This document shows positions 1 through 10,627 of a DNA stretch of 64,000 nt, one piece after another. The notes below the pieces were generated by a model. It ran no database searches and was not told where the DNA came from. It saw nothing but the letters and a program-made list of their open reading frames with translations. The translations under genes were made by a program, and so were the position numbers. The stretch spans positions 25,663,637-25,727,636 of the forward strand of contig NC_088883.1 of assembly GCF_032884065.1 (NCBI RefSeq), written 5' to 3'. Positions within the stretch are counted from its first letter, which is position 1. Each line of letters begins with the position of its first letter. This stretch comes from Artemia franciscana (taxonomy: Eukaryota; Arthropoda; Branchiopoda; Anostraca; Artemiidae).

Positions 1-110
1 CTGTGCTTATTAATGTCTTATGTAAATAGTACTTTTATCTTAATTACAAGAACTAGATACTGTAGAAACTAAAATATCCTGCCTTTGTTAGTGTATAAAT
101 AAAAAAAAAA

Positions 111-1752
111 CAAGTTTTTTTAAATGAAAATAAGGAGCAACATTAAAACTTAAAACGAACAGAAATTACTCCGTATATGAAAGGTGTTTTTCCTCCTGAA
201 CGACCCGCTCTTTACGCTAAAGTTTGACTCTTTCTCTCAGCTCTATTTTTTGTAACAGCAAAAAACTTTAGCGTAAAGAGGGGGTGTTGAGGAGGAAAAG
301 CCTCTTTCACATACGGAGTAATTTCTGTTCGTTTTAAGTTTTAATGGTACTCCTTACTTTCATTTAAAAATACTTGTTTTTTTATTTAATTTCTGGACGT
401 TTTCGAATTAATGCATGTTTTGATCTTGGCTCTCCGCACATAAATAATTAAAACGAAATTTGCATATTAATTAATTGCAATTAATCGGAAGATTTTTAGA
501 AAAAAGGAGCAAGGGAGGAGGCCTAGTTGCCTTCCAAGTTTTTGATTACTTAAAAAAGCAACTAGAACTTTTAATTTTTTACAAACTTTTTCATTGGTAA
601 AAAATATACGTAACGAATTTCTTTATTCGTATGTTTTCATTGCGTATATGAGGGGGTTCAACCTTCGTCGCTCTTTACACTAAAGCTTAGATTTTGCCCC
701 AATTCCTTAAGAATGACCTCTGAATCACAAAGGCCGTAGAATAAATAGTTGAAATTACTAAAAATACTTTAGCGTAAAGAGTGTGGTATAGCGAGGAGGT
801 AAACCCCCCATAGGCGTAATAATTTATGTTCGTTTTAAGTTTTAATGCTGCTCCTTACTTTCAGTTAAAAAAAACTTTTCATATTTATTTTTTCGTTGTT
901 TTTTTTTTTAAATAATGCTAGAAAATCCTGCACCCCTTCATTGAAATTCTCTTCGCTCATGAGAAGTTTCTCCATGGAAATATCCTCCCACGCACCCTCC
1001 CCCTCAACTCCCCCCCCCCCTAAACCGAAAAATCCCCCTGAAAACGTCTGTACACTTCCTAGTAACCATTAATATATGTAAACACTGGTCAAAGTTTGCA
1101 ACTTGCAGCCCCTCCCACGGGGACTGCGGGGGAGTAAGTCGTCCCCAAAGACATAGTTATTAGGTTTTTCGACTATGGTGAATAAAATGGCTATCTCAGA
1201 ATTTTGATCCGCTGACTTTTGGAAAAAAATGAGCGTGGGAGGGGGCCTAAGTGCCCTCCAATTTTTTGGTCACTTAAAAAGGGCACTAGAACTTTTAATT
1301 TCCGTTAGAATGAGCCCTCTCGCGACATTCTAGGACTACTCAGTCGATACGATCACCCCTGGAAAAAAACAAACAAACAAAAAAACAAATAAACACGCAT
1401 CCGTGATCTGTCTTCTGGCAAAAAATGCGAAATTCCACATTTTTGTAGATAGGAGCTTGAAACTTCTGCAGTAGGGGTCTCTGATACGCTGAATCTGATG
1501 CTGTGATTTTTGTTAAGATTGTATGATTTTTAGGGGGTGTTTCCCCCTATTTTCTAAAATGAGGCAAATTTTCTCAGGCTCGTAACTTTTGATGGGTATA
1601 ACTGATCTTAATGAAACTTGTATATTTAAAATCAGCATTAAAATGCGATTCTTTTGATGTAACTATTGGTATCGAAATTCCATTTTTTAGAGTTTCGGTT
1701 ACTATTGAGCCGGGTCGCTCCTTACTACAGTTCGTTACCACGAACTGTTTGA
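111..1752 (+). mobile_element. Palindromic 1.7-kb repeat family, copy A
   Basis: This is a non-coding repeat of about 1.65 kb, also present as copies B, C, D and E in this window. It opens with a long inverted repeat (arms about 111-232 and 262-388, short loop). A second, weaker palindrome lies at about 630-830. It ends with the perfect hairpin CAGTTCGTTACCACGAACTG followed by TTTGA, after which the copies diverge. No reading frame of useful length is present, so it must be non-autonomous if mobile. Copy A has diverged further from B and C than they have from each other. The class is unknown: the 3' hairpin recalls Helitron-like ends, but I see no CTRR terminus and no target duplication. Confidence 0.75.
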
Positions 1753-3308
1753 AAAGACGCATCTCAGTATTTTAGTATATTTCATTTTTTCTTACGAGGT
1801 CATGGTTTGGTATCATGTCCTTTTTATCTAAGTAAATGAACAAATGAATTTGAAATAAAGATACAGGATGAAAATAGATACGCACTTATATAGAGGAGGG
1901 GAAAATATTTCGCTTTTCCCTTTTCTGGGAACAAAGATTTAAAAAAGTTCATAGGCACATTCTGAAAAATATAACCATTTTCTGAAAAGTTATTTTTTTA
2001 AATAAAACCAAAATTTTGGATATCTACTGCTATCCTGCATAATTTTTTCCGTTCTATCGATTGATGTACGTTGGATCTTTCCACGACCCTTTGTTGCTTT
2101 GCAACAAAAATTCGGTTTTGGCCTAATCGATACTTCTGAACTGTTCTGAATTATTGAGGTTGTTCTTTGGTGAGTAATAGACCAGGGAGAAACATGTGAG
2201 TATGAATTTGGGCAGATAATGCAGGGTTTAAACTTTAGGCAAGGCTTTTTTCCCCCGAGGAGAATTTATTGGCAAATTATTTCGGCATCGTGCCGGTACT
2301 ATACCGATGCATCAATATTGGACCCCAAAAATTTACATCAGTCGGGCCCTAATTAACACCATAAAATCATTTCAGTTGGACGTCTGTATTACACATGTCT
2401 TGTTCGTGCCTACAATACACTAGGCCCAGTAATAAAAACTTGCACAAGTATGAGACGCTTCAAAAGCTTTAACCTCAACTAATCGGCTGTGTTACGAAAA
2501 TATACTGATTGTTCTTTTTTTGCAACATATCTATTGCCAGTCTTTTGTCATTAGTCATAGAGTAAACAATCGCTTTTCCGACAAGAAAGTACTGGAGCCA
2601 GGTCATTGGAACTTTCAAAATCCGCTTAAATGTATAATTCTGAGTACATTCAAAAGTTTCATTGACATAGTTCAACTACTTATCCTTAAAATATTATAGA
2701 AAGTTTATCTGCAAACTGATTGGCTACCCTAAGGCAGAAGTGAAGAAAAGAGAACAAATAAGTTTTTTCTGTCCGTTTTTATGGTTAACTTTATGATTTT
2801 GCTGGGTAATGTTAGATGACGCTAGTTGCTTTTTCTCAGAGACAAACCTGAGCGCCGTATAAGTTTTGCATGTCCTATTTTAGAGTTTTTCATACTTTTT
2901 TGGTCTATATTTATTTTTTGAGGGATGAGTGTGTTGAGCGGGATGTGCGATGTGCTTAAAAATTTTAGACTGTCCTTAAATTTGGTAATAAAAAGGTTTA
3001 CCGAACAGCAAAATGCTTTTTTAGTTCTCCTGTCTATTCAAATTTATTTTTCTTTGAAAATAATATCCGATAAATTGTGAATTAAGAAAGACAACGTAAA
3101 GAGTATTAATCATTATCATCATTTTCCCCACTTTGGTAGAGCTATATGAATTCAGGAGCCTGGGAAGAAAACTTCCTCCTCGCTTCCCCCCAAATTGTGT
3201 TTTTGCTTATAAAATTTTGAGCATTTTTGCAGTTCTGGTCAAAAAATCAATTAACAGCCCCTAAGTATAGAAAAGAACTCTGCAAGTAAAACTAGATTAT
3301 TCTTGTAG
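1753..3308. other. Unannotated AT-rich DNA, probably nucleoporin intron
   Basis: I see no recognisable exon or repeat here. It precedes the acceptor at 3308 and is most simply an intron of the nucleoporin-like gene. The short minus-strand open frame at 2475-2675 has no family signature. Confidence 0.4.
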
Positions 3309-3431
3309 GTGGGTCTCAAACTATTCCGAAGACCCCTTTAAATATGACGGGATTCTCTACATCCTTCACTGGACCACCAACTGTTGGTTTAGGACAAACC
3401 CCAAGGAGTCCTTTTCAAAGTACCAATTTTG
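3309..3431 (+). CDS. FG-nucleoporin-like protein, penultimate exon
   Basis: This is an internal coding exon of 123 nt, bounded by an acceptor (TTCTTGTAG) and a donor (GTAAGT). It is read with two leading bases and one trailing base, so both flanking introns are phase 1. The product is rich in Ser, Thr, Pro, Gly and Phe, with pieces such as SQTIPKTPLNMTGF, SPFQSTNF and a G completed by the next exon. This is the composition of the disordered FG-repeat tails of nuclear pore proteins, which bind transport receptors in the pore channel. With the exon at 5964-6073 it forms the C-terminus of a larger protein whose earlier exons lie off the left edge. The assignment rests on composition and tail form, not on a folded domain. 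Nup153 and POM121 are the closest types I can name. Confidence 0.55.
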
Positions 3432-3758
3432 GTAAGTTAAAAACATAAAAATTAACTAGTACTTCTCAAACTAATTGTTACTTTTTTCCACTGTGTTTTC
3501 CAAAGTTTTCCTGAGTATTTTTTTTTTTTTATTCCTGGTTTCAGGGATACTACTTAGAACTTGAAAGACTCCTGATGCAAAGGAATTTGTGGGTTCCACC
3601 GAAAGCTATGTGGTGATTGGTTGAATTGTTTTGCGTGCAAGACTTAACAAAGAGAGCTGTGAGACACATTACCTTAGTTCCTCCTATACCACCAGAGACT
3701 TCCTATACCTTCTGTGCCGCCAAAGGCAACAGAAAGACCTAAGGTCTGCACATAAAGT

Positions 3759-3863
3759 GGCACAGAAGGAACTAACTGCACAGAAGACGGCACAAAAGGA
3801 TCTAACTGCACGGAAGGGGGCATGGAAGGACCTAACTGCATAGAAGATCTGCACAGAAGGACC
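3759..3863 (+). repeat. 30-bp minisatellite, about 3 units
   Basis: Three degenerate 30-bp units begin at 3759, 3789 and 3819, each like GGCACAGAAGGAACTAACTG, followed by a partial fourth. Because 30 is divisible by 3, the array keeps a frame open and produces a spurious Lys/Ala/Thr-rich peptide. It sits inside the nucleoporin-like intron. Confidence 0.8.
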
Positions 3864-4689
3864 ACGACATCCATAAAGAGCTACTAGTCATTCCTAGTAA
3901 GAAAGAAATTCCAGTAGGCTTTTTTGCAGTTATAGGCTTTTATCTATAGGCTTTATCCATATAGTCGTTTTATACATAACTCGTGAATTATAAAGAATTC
4001 GTGAATTAATAGTCAAATTAGTAAAGAATTAAGGCAAAATTACAGTCACGTTTGAATTAACTTTAGAAATATATAATTGACTCTAAACTATGTTGATATT
4101 GATTCAAAATTAAATTTCTATAAATTTACGCAATTTTAAAATATATAGAAAAATTTCAGTATTCCTATTTTGGCAAAAGTAGGTATTATATATTAGGTCC
4201 TGTAAAACATGCCTGTTATACCATTTTAGCAAATGCATGCCTAACATCATCGGCCAGGTCTAAACTTAAAAGTAATGGTGTATAAATTCACAAAAAGTGA
4301 AGAGTAGAAATACTAATGTGCCATTTTGTATCAGGTTAGATTATGTTTCATGCCTATGCCTCAGAATAAAAATGGTCCTAAATAATAATAAAATCTATAA
4401 TAATAAATATCTGTAAATACAAAGTATCGGTAAAAATTAATGAAATAAATTTACTATTAGACACTATTATGAAATATATTACTAAAAATATATCAAACTA
4501 ATTAAACGAAATTGATTACTTAAAATATAATGATAAATAAAAACAAAGGAATTCCTGAAAGTTTCAGCAATTTTTGACGCATCGATGACTAAACTTTTAA
4601 ATTAGTTATTGATTATTATTTACTAATTTTAATAATTGATAATTATTAAGTAATTAATACTTAAATCAATAAATTTTGAGTATTTCGAT

Positions 4690-5783
4690 CAGCAGAACTA
4701 ATCGAGATACTCAAGGGAGCCTATGAGTCTGCAGTTACAAGAGTCTGAAGTGCCGACTGCGAAACAACGGAATATGACGTTGAGTCGGGGGTTAAACAGG
4801 GGTGCCCCCTTTCTCCAGCTCTGTCCAGTTACATAATAAACTGGATAATGGCGAATTCGCTTTGCACCCACAAAGGGTATGTCATCGGTCAGAGAGAAGA
4901 CAGCCCTGACTTCGCAGACGATGTGGGTCTCATGAGTAGCTCTTCGGCTGATCTCCAAAAGACGGTCAACGATGTCTCCTATACATCAAAGAAAGCTGGC
5001 CTCATGATCAGCAAGTCTAAAACAAAAGTCATGAAGGCAAACGCCCCAAACCATCCAGATATCCAACTAGAGGGCGAAACCATCGATACTGTTGAAGAGT
5101 TCTACTACCTTGGTTCTATCCTCACTCCGAACGGAGGTGCAGAAGCTGACGTTGAGCTCGAATAGGAAAGGCATGGGATGTCTTCACATGCACGAGGAAG
5201 TTGCTTTGGAATAGACATGAAATTAGCATCAAAACAAAGATGAACGTCTACAAGGTAACTATTTGATCGATCGTGCTGTACGGCTCTGAAACTTGGCCTT
5301 TAAAAGCCGAAGAAACACGTTCACTAGAAGTATTTGACCATCGCTACATGAGACACATACTACGGGTCAACCGGTGGTCTCATATCTCAAATGCTGAGGT
5401 TCGAAGGGGTTGTGCCCAGAAGGCCCCCCTCTCGGTAATCCGAAAACAACGAAAACTGAAATTCCTGGGACACACACTACGACGGCCAGCTGGAACAATA
5501 TCCCGGGATGTCCTCACCTGTGATCCCCTTCCAACTTCGAAATGTAGACCGGGTGGCCAAAGAAAGAATCTCTGGCAGACATTCAAGAATAACCTGGATC
5601 CTTAGGGTGGCTTCCGCCGACACGGACGTCGGTGGGATAAGGAATGGCTGAAGATTGTAGAAGAGGCTGCTGCTGTCAGATCATGTTGGACTACGTCAGT
5701 CATCCCGTCGTCCATTGGTGCCGGGCAGGATTGATTATTGTCTGATTCCCACCGAAAGTAAAAGTAAGTAAGTAAATTAATAG
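4690..5783 (+). mobile_element. RTE-like LINE fragment (reverse transcriptase 3' half)
   Basis: This is the 3' part of a non-LTR retrotransposon reverse transcriptase. In order, the sequence shows GVKQGCPLSP (about 4787-4816), the catalytic FADD followed by VGLMSS (about 4911-4935), ISKSKTKVM, YYLGSILTPNGG, LYGSETWPL (about 5273-5300), and the C-terminal KLKFLGHTLRRP segment. A terminal stretch ending IGAGQD closes at about 5733. The element ends in a short simple repeat, AAGTAAGTAAGT, as RTE-type elements do. It is dead: there is a stop near 4735, the frame changes between about 5160 and 5272, and there is another stop at 5603-5605. The 5' half, including the endonuclease, is missing. The inserted copy is in sense orientation within the nucleoporin-like intron. 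Confidence 0.85.
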
Positions 5784-5963
5784 ATCTCATTAGTCAAGGA
5801 CAAAACTTATTCCTGGTGCCAAGATCTCCTACTTCTAATAGAACTTTGATGCTGTGATAAATTAAGAGAAATAATTCCTTGAAGTTTTTTGGAATTTATG
5901 AGTCAATCTTCAAAATGTCATTTTAATGCCCTGTTTTTTTTTATGAGTAATTTTTTTTTCCAG

Positions 5964-6073
5964 GACAAAGTTCATTTCTGATGCCGAGTAGTGGATTTGC
6001 TACTCCTGGTGGAACCCCACAGCAGTCGTTTTCTCTCGGCTCTCCTGCAGGTGTGAAAAGAGGGAAAAATTAG
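5964..6073 (+). CDS. FG-nucleoporin-like protein, terminal exon
   Basis: This terminal coding exon begins after a polypyrimidine tract and CCAG at 5963 and ends at TAG (6071-6073). The first codon is completed by the G left from the exon ending at 3431, giving GQSSFLMPSSGF, then ATPGGTPQQSFSLGSPAG and the basic tail VKRGKN. A final F-x-[IL]-G motif followed by a short Gly/Pro step and a basic end is how Nup153 and POM121 close (from memory, FSIG...TPG...RK). A GTGTGA donor-like site at 6051 could splice out the tail, but reading through to the stop gives a sensible end with a poly(A) signal 64 bases on, so I prefer read-through. The identity of the exact nucleoporin is not certain. Confidence 0.6.
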
Positions 6074-6136
6074 CCATAATTCTTGAATATTTTGGCTTAT
6101 GTATTCTCTGGAATTTCTTATACTTTTCTCAATGAA

Positions 6137-6142
6137 AATAAA
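6137..6142 (+). promoter_or_regulatory. Poly(A) signal of the nucleoporin-like gene
   Basis: A canonical AATAAA lies 64 bases after the stop codon at 6073 in the same strand, which supports 5964-6073 as the terminal exon. Confidence 0.6.
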
Positions 6143-6159
6143 AACTATGTTGATAAATT

Positions 6160-6451
6160 AAACCTGTCAAAAAAATTATCTTCTTTTAAGCAAAATTTTC
6201 AGGATGTTAGATACTGTACGCTTAGGATAGTCTGTGCATAGCCGCTAAGCACGGATCCAAGTGACAATTTGGGAGGTATGGTCGCCTTGGAATTGAGAGA
6301 GAACTTTTGAAGGTGCCAAAGAAGTGACGAAAATCTACTTAGAGGATTTTTCAAGGGTTGTATGTGTATATACGAAATAGAATGCTCATCCGTCAAATAG
6401 AAAATTGCAGGTCTCTCAAGAAGAAACAGGTTGGAGTGTCAAAAAAGTCCA

Positions 6452-6482
<31 letters not shown>

Positions 6483-6735
6483 GTAAATAAAATATTTTAT
6501 ATTTTAGAATGTTTATCCGTTTCTTCACTGAGCAGAAAATCAAGAATGATCAAAATGTTGGAGAAAACTTTTGCTTTAATATACAACCCGATATTATAAC
6601 TGCAGAAGAGGGGCAACAAATATTGCGGGGAGTTCTCAGTTCCAATATCCAGAGTCATTCACATTCATTTGATTAATCCTATATTGAGAATGCGGTTAAA
6701 GAATAAATATTTTTCAGTTTTAAGTAATTTGTCAA
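6160..6735. other. Intergenic sequence with short (ATT)n
   Basis: A (TTA)n tract of about 23 bases lies at 6460-6482. I see nothing else supportable; the short open frames here have no family signature. Confidence 0.4.
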
Positions 6736-6739
6736 ATTT

Positions 6740-7100
6740 CAAGCGAGTTTATTTGAGTATTTTTGGACAGCAAGAAAGGAAATTTAGTCGTTAATAGCTC
6801 TTCTTAAGAATCAAAGTGATCGGAGGGCAACTACCCCTATCTCTCTTTTGGCTTTAGACCAGGGCAATTCGTATAGAAGGAGTTGTCGTAGAAACTTCGA
6901 AAGGGGCTCATTCGATTAGAAATTGCAACGTCTAGTGGTCGTTTTAACAGTCAGAAGGGATTGAAGGGCAGCCACCCCCCTCCTACGCCCATTATTTTGC
7001 CAAACACATCGAGTCAAAATTTGGAGACAGCAATTTCGTCAAGTATAGTTGAAAGGTCCAGATATCCAAGTATAGTTGAAGATGACACCAAATGAGATTT
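6740..7100 (+). repeat. Degenerate family-2 repeat fragment
   Basis: This sequence shares blocks with the 427-bp tandem array at 43385-44955: GTAGAAACTTCGAAAGGGGC, the TCATTCGATTAGAAATTG stretch, CCAAACACATC and TTGAAAGGTCCAGATAT. It is therefore a dispersed, older copy of the same family. No coding potential is visible. Confidence 0.6.
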
Positions 7101-7488
7101 TTTTTTAATCATTTTCGGAAAATACTAGCACACCAAGTTGGGGTGATGATTTAAAAAATACCAAACGAATGAGGGTTAAAATCGAATAGTTGTGGGCATC
7201 AAGTAATTGGAGAAAAAGCCAAGACAGATAGTCCAATTAAGTGAGAGGCAATTCTGGCATTAACCCTCCCCCTTATTAGGATTGTACAAAATGATGTTAG
7301 TTCATTTGTTAATAGATATGTCGTCTATCTATTATCCGCCCATGCGTCATTCCTAGGGCAGTAGAACTAAGGTAGATAATCGTAGAGCTAAGATAGTCAT
7401 AGAACCTATAGTTTTCCAAGTGTTCGGTTAAAAGGCGGGAGTAGGTTTGCCTCTCTTTTCGAACCAATACTTTTTTTTATCTTTTAGC

Positions 7489-7675
7489 AAGTCACGCCGG
7501 CCTAAAGTTTCAGGCAGGTTGACCAGGAATTTAAAGTTGACATAGGATCACTAGATTGCCTAGAATAAGATGTAAACAAGGCACGCCTACCTATGCTCTT
7601 AGGCAGGTTGACCAAGAATTTAGAATTGACACAGGACCGCCAATTTGCTTGGAATAACAGGTAAACAAGCGTCTA
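7489..7675 (+). repeat. Tandem duplication, 89-bp unit
   Basis: Two diverged copies lie head to tail. The landmark AGGCAGGTTGACCA occurs at 7512 and 7601. The surrounding 7100-7800 region is otherwise featureless apart from short repeats of TATATATATGAGCTATGGT near 7741-7790. Confidence 0.65.
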
Positions 7676-7804
7676 AGGTCAAATTGGGCCCATCTCCAAT
7701 GAGTGTCAGGCAAGGCGATTGATTCAATTCACAAACTTAGACATATATATATGAGCTATGGTTTAAATGTATATATATGAGCTATGGTGAATGATATATT
7801 ATAT

Positions 7805-8985
7805 GAGCTTTGTTTAAAGGCTTCTCATCGGACAATTCTATATTTCTTTATGTTGAGAGATCAAGAATAGGTAACACCAATTTCCCGCTCCTGCGTGTTC
7901 TTGAACGAAAAACCACTCACGAACACATTCACCACTGCGATATAAAGCATCTTCAATATATTCCAGTAAAGTCTTTGCATTTGGAGCTCTGTTTTTTAAC
8001 ATTAAGAAGTGAATTGGGCGATCATTTTGCAATAACAAAAGATACGGCTGTGATTACATGTCATTTTCGACCCATTCAGTGAGATGGCTAATAGAAAAAG
8101 TACTTTTGTTGGTCCTGATATTGATTGCTATGTTGCTACTCTTTGACCACGACAATTGGGTAATGGAATGGACTATTACAGGGGCCGTTTATGAATGTCT
8201 GGTTACGGTCTTGTCAATTGCTTTGCTAAGTTGTTTTGCTCTTCACTACCCCTTGCTAAAAAATATGTTGCACCAGTTGCTGCCCATCTCGGGTCCTCTA
8301 CACTGTGTGATTGGGGCTCCTGGAAGGATTTTAAAGAAAGTGTTTCACAAAATACCAGGTCTGGTGCACAATCGCTCAGCGAGCGATTGAAATCCCAACA
8401 AAGCGGAAAAGTTTTAAAAAGGGCGACAAAAGCCTCATCACTTACCAGTCTCAACTCAGGTCCGAAGCGTAAAACATCACTCTTGTCAAAAAAGAAAAAG
8501 AAACCAAGAGAAAAATTGTTAGATCGAAAAAGGATTTCTGATGCTAGAAATGGCATATTTGCCATTTAAAGAATCTTATCCTTCAGTCACCAATCTTTTC
8601 AATGCAGAACATATTAATGTGAGTGTAAAACATGGTTATTATGAACAATTTTATCATCAACAACAGCTCTTTGAAAACGTTCATTTTCAAACTTATTCCA
8701 GTGAAGACTATTTCATAGATTTGACTTCCATATTTATATATATGTCATTGTCAAAAAATATAACAGTGTAAAACCAAGTGCAGCCGAGGGGTTATCCAAT
8801 GAAAATTGTGTACTAAACAATTTGTTTAGATAAAAAAGCGTCTAAATAAATGGAACGTTGGTGACCACAAGCAACAATCTTTGATACTATGCAAGTTATA
8901 TACAATTCATGTTGATGACTCCAACGTCCTATAAGAAACTGAGAGGCTTAGCTATTGGATACGAATATAGACTGGATACTGACAT
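7805..8985 (+). mobile_element. Polinton/adintovirus-like capsid gene block (fossil)
   Basis: Three coding segments lie in tandem on the same strand, in an arrangement known from Polintons and adintoviruses. The first (about 7810-8082) resembles the C-terminal end of a penton-like minor capsid protein: a strand-rich stretch ending in an ITCHFRP-type tail. The second (about 8195-8569) begins with a GYGL-type N-terminus and ends in a Lys/Arg-rich tail, like the small core protein of these elements. The third (about 8541-8985) resembles the N-terminal part of the capsid-associated F54H12.2-like family, with LFNAEHINVSV and DYFIDLTSIF. The element is broken, with several breaks, and truncated on both sides; no polymerase, integrase or terminal repeat is seen here. 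It looks old. The family call is from pattern memory, not a search. Confidence 0.6.
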
Positions 8986-8989
8986 TGGG

Positions 8990-9885
8990 GTTTATAAGGT
9001 ACCTGGGGGTAAAAAAGGCAAGGAAGGATTGTTTGTGGTCCTCCAAAACCCATTTAACAGTTTAAAAGGGCGCTAGAAATTCTAGTTTCTAATCAAATTA
9101 GTCCTCTACCATGTTTCTACGACCACCTCTTCCATACGAAGTGGTGGGGGAAAATAGTACATTGGAGACATGTCGCTCTTTACTCTATGATTTGACCTGA
9201 CACCTAATTGGATTTTATGGTTGACTTATCTTTTTTCTAAGTGATCTTGTGAACAGTGCCAACGAACCATGGTACAGGCATGACACAATTTCTTTTATTA
9301 AGAGTCATTCGTGGCTTAGCCCAAGGAGCATGGGCAACTTATAAGAACGGAAACTGGCGCTAGTATCAAAAGAAAATCACCAATGCACTCTAGCGTTTAG
9401 CCTTTTTTTACTTTTTCTTTCAAAATTCGGTAACAGCCTTTTCAGAAACCGAGATGAGATACTTCTTACTACACTGATTTTGCCGATCACATTCTTCTTT
9501 ATCATTACACTTAAAAATGCCAAGAAACACCAATTGCTAGATGGCGTGAGAGATTTTTTGTTGCACTCGCACCAGTTTCCAATCTATAAAGTTACACATA
9601 CTCTTTAGCTTGGCCATTCAATGACATCAAGCGTTAACAATCTTAGCCATTCAGATCCAGCACATACGGTTCTCTTTGTTTGTATATTCTTCTTCGAGAT
9701 TTCCCTGAAATGATACGCAGAGCTATATCCAGGATGTGTGTCCAGGGGAGAGGGATGGACTAAAACAGTATCTTGTCATCAAATTTATCTAATTGTCTGT
9801 AGCTCAATCAGGTTCTGAACTGCTGAAATACCTCATAACCTTTCTTAACATGGATAAGAAAAAATTTGTGGTTCTATACCGCTTT
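8990..9885. other. Intergenic sequence with a family-2 repeat scrap
   Basis: About 9035-9165 carries a reverse-oriented scrap of the family-2 repeat (AGGGCGCTAGAAATTCTAG and CCATGTTTCTACGACCACC). I see nothing recognisable in the rest. Confidence 0.4.
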
Positions 9886-9889
9886 CTAG

Positions 9890-10160
9890 AGCTATAATGA
9901 GAGAGAGACTGAGATTACTAGGACACATTCTGCGGATGAAAGATGACAGATTGCCAAAGATCGTCCTTTTGGCCAACCATTAAGGCCTAATGAAAAGCAG
10001 GTTGTCGTCTGACTGGGTGGGGGGAGGTCGTGAGAGAGGATTTAAGGGAAATCAGAACTTCTTGGGATAGTGTTGAGAGGGAGGCTTTAAATAGATTGGG
10101 ATAGGGAAGCAGCGCACATAGCTGTGTGGGCCTAGTGAGTTGTTAGTAGTAGTAGATAAA
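9890..10160 (+). mobile_element. LINE 3' tail fragment
   Basis: Read on +, the segment gives RERLRLLGHILRMKDDRLPK, the characteristic C-terminal stretch of many non-LTR reverse transcriptases. It is followed by a frame-broken remainder, and the insert ends in TAGTAGTAGTAG, a typical simple-repeat LINE tail. Only the last part of the element survives and it is interrupted by stops and frame changes. The clade cannot be fixed from so little, but it differs from the RTE-like copy at 4690. Confidence 0.65.
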
Positions 10161-10627
10161 AATACTTATAAGGCTATTTACATTACATATAACCAATGTA
10201 AAAGTTTGATATCATTTCAAGGGATAGTGGTGGTTAAATTCGGTACACCCCCCTCTTTGATACGGCCCTGGCAGCAAGATGAACAGGCATATGCATGAGG
10301 ACCAGAGCCTCCATAACTACTTTCTCCACATTTTAAGATTGTCGTTATTACCTTTATTTGCTGTTTTTCTGGCTTTTTCTCGAAATATTGTATTCACGAA
10401 ATAACCTCCGGAACAACTTTCTTCATAGTTTATGATTATCTTTCTCACCTTTCTTTTGCTGTTTTGATGGATTTTTCGTTAAATATTACCCCATTACACT
10501 TTTAAATAAATAAATAAATACATACATGAGTGCCTGGTGCTGCACTATTAAGCATTACACCCATTTATATAGTTCACTCGGTTCTTATTGTCCACATGGA
10601 GAGTGCTTTAAATAAAATTAAATAAAA

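Larger units (their letters stand above)
3432..5963 (+). other. Last intron of the nucleoporin-like gene
   Basis: This phase-1 intron runs from GTAAGT to a T-rich tract ending CCAG. It contains a three-unit 30-bp minisatellite (3759-3863), AT-rich sequence of no clear content (3870-4685), and an RTE-like LINE fragment in the same orientation (4690-5783). Confidence 0.55.

Noticed and set aside
3631-3843. Lys/Thr-rich + frame with 10-residue repeats
   Set aside because: It is a 30-bp minisatellite that happens to keep the frame open; it lies in an intron.
8203-8565. Minus-strand frame of 120 codons
   Set aside because: It is antisense to the Polinton-like core-protein segment, which has family-like features; the antisense has none.
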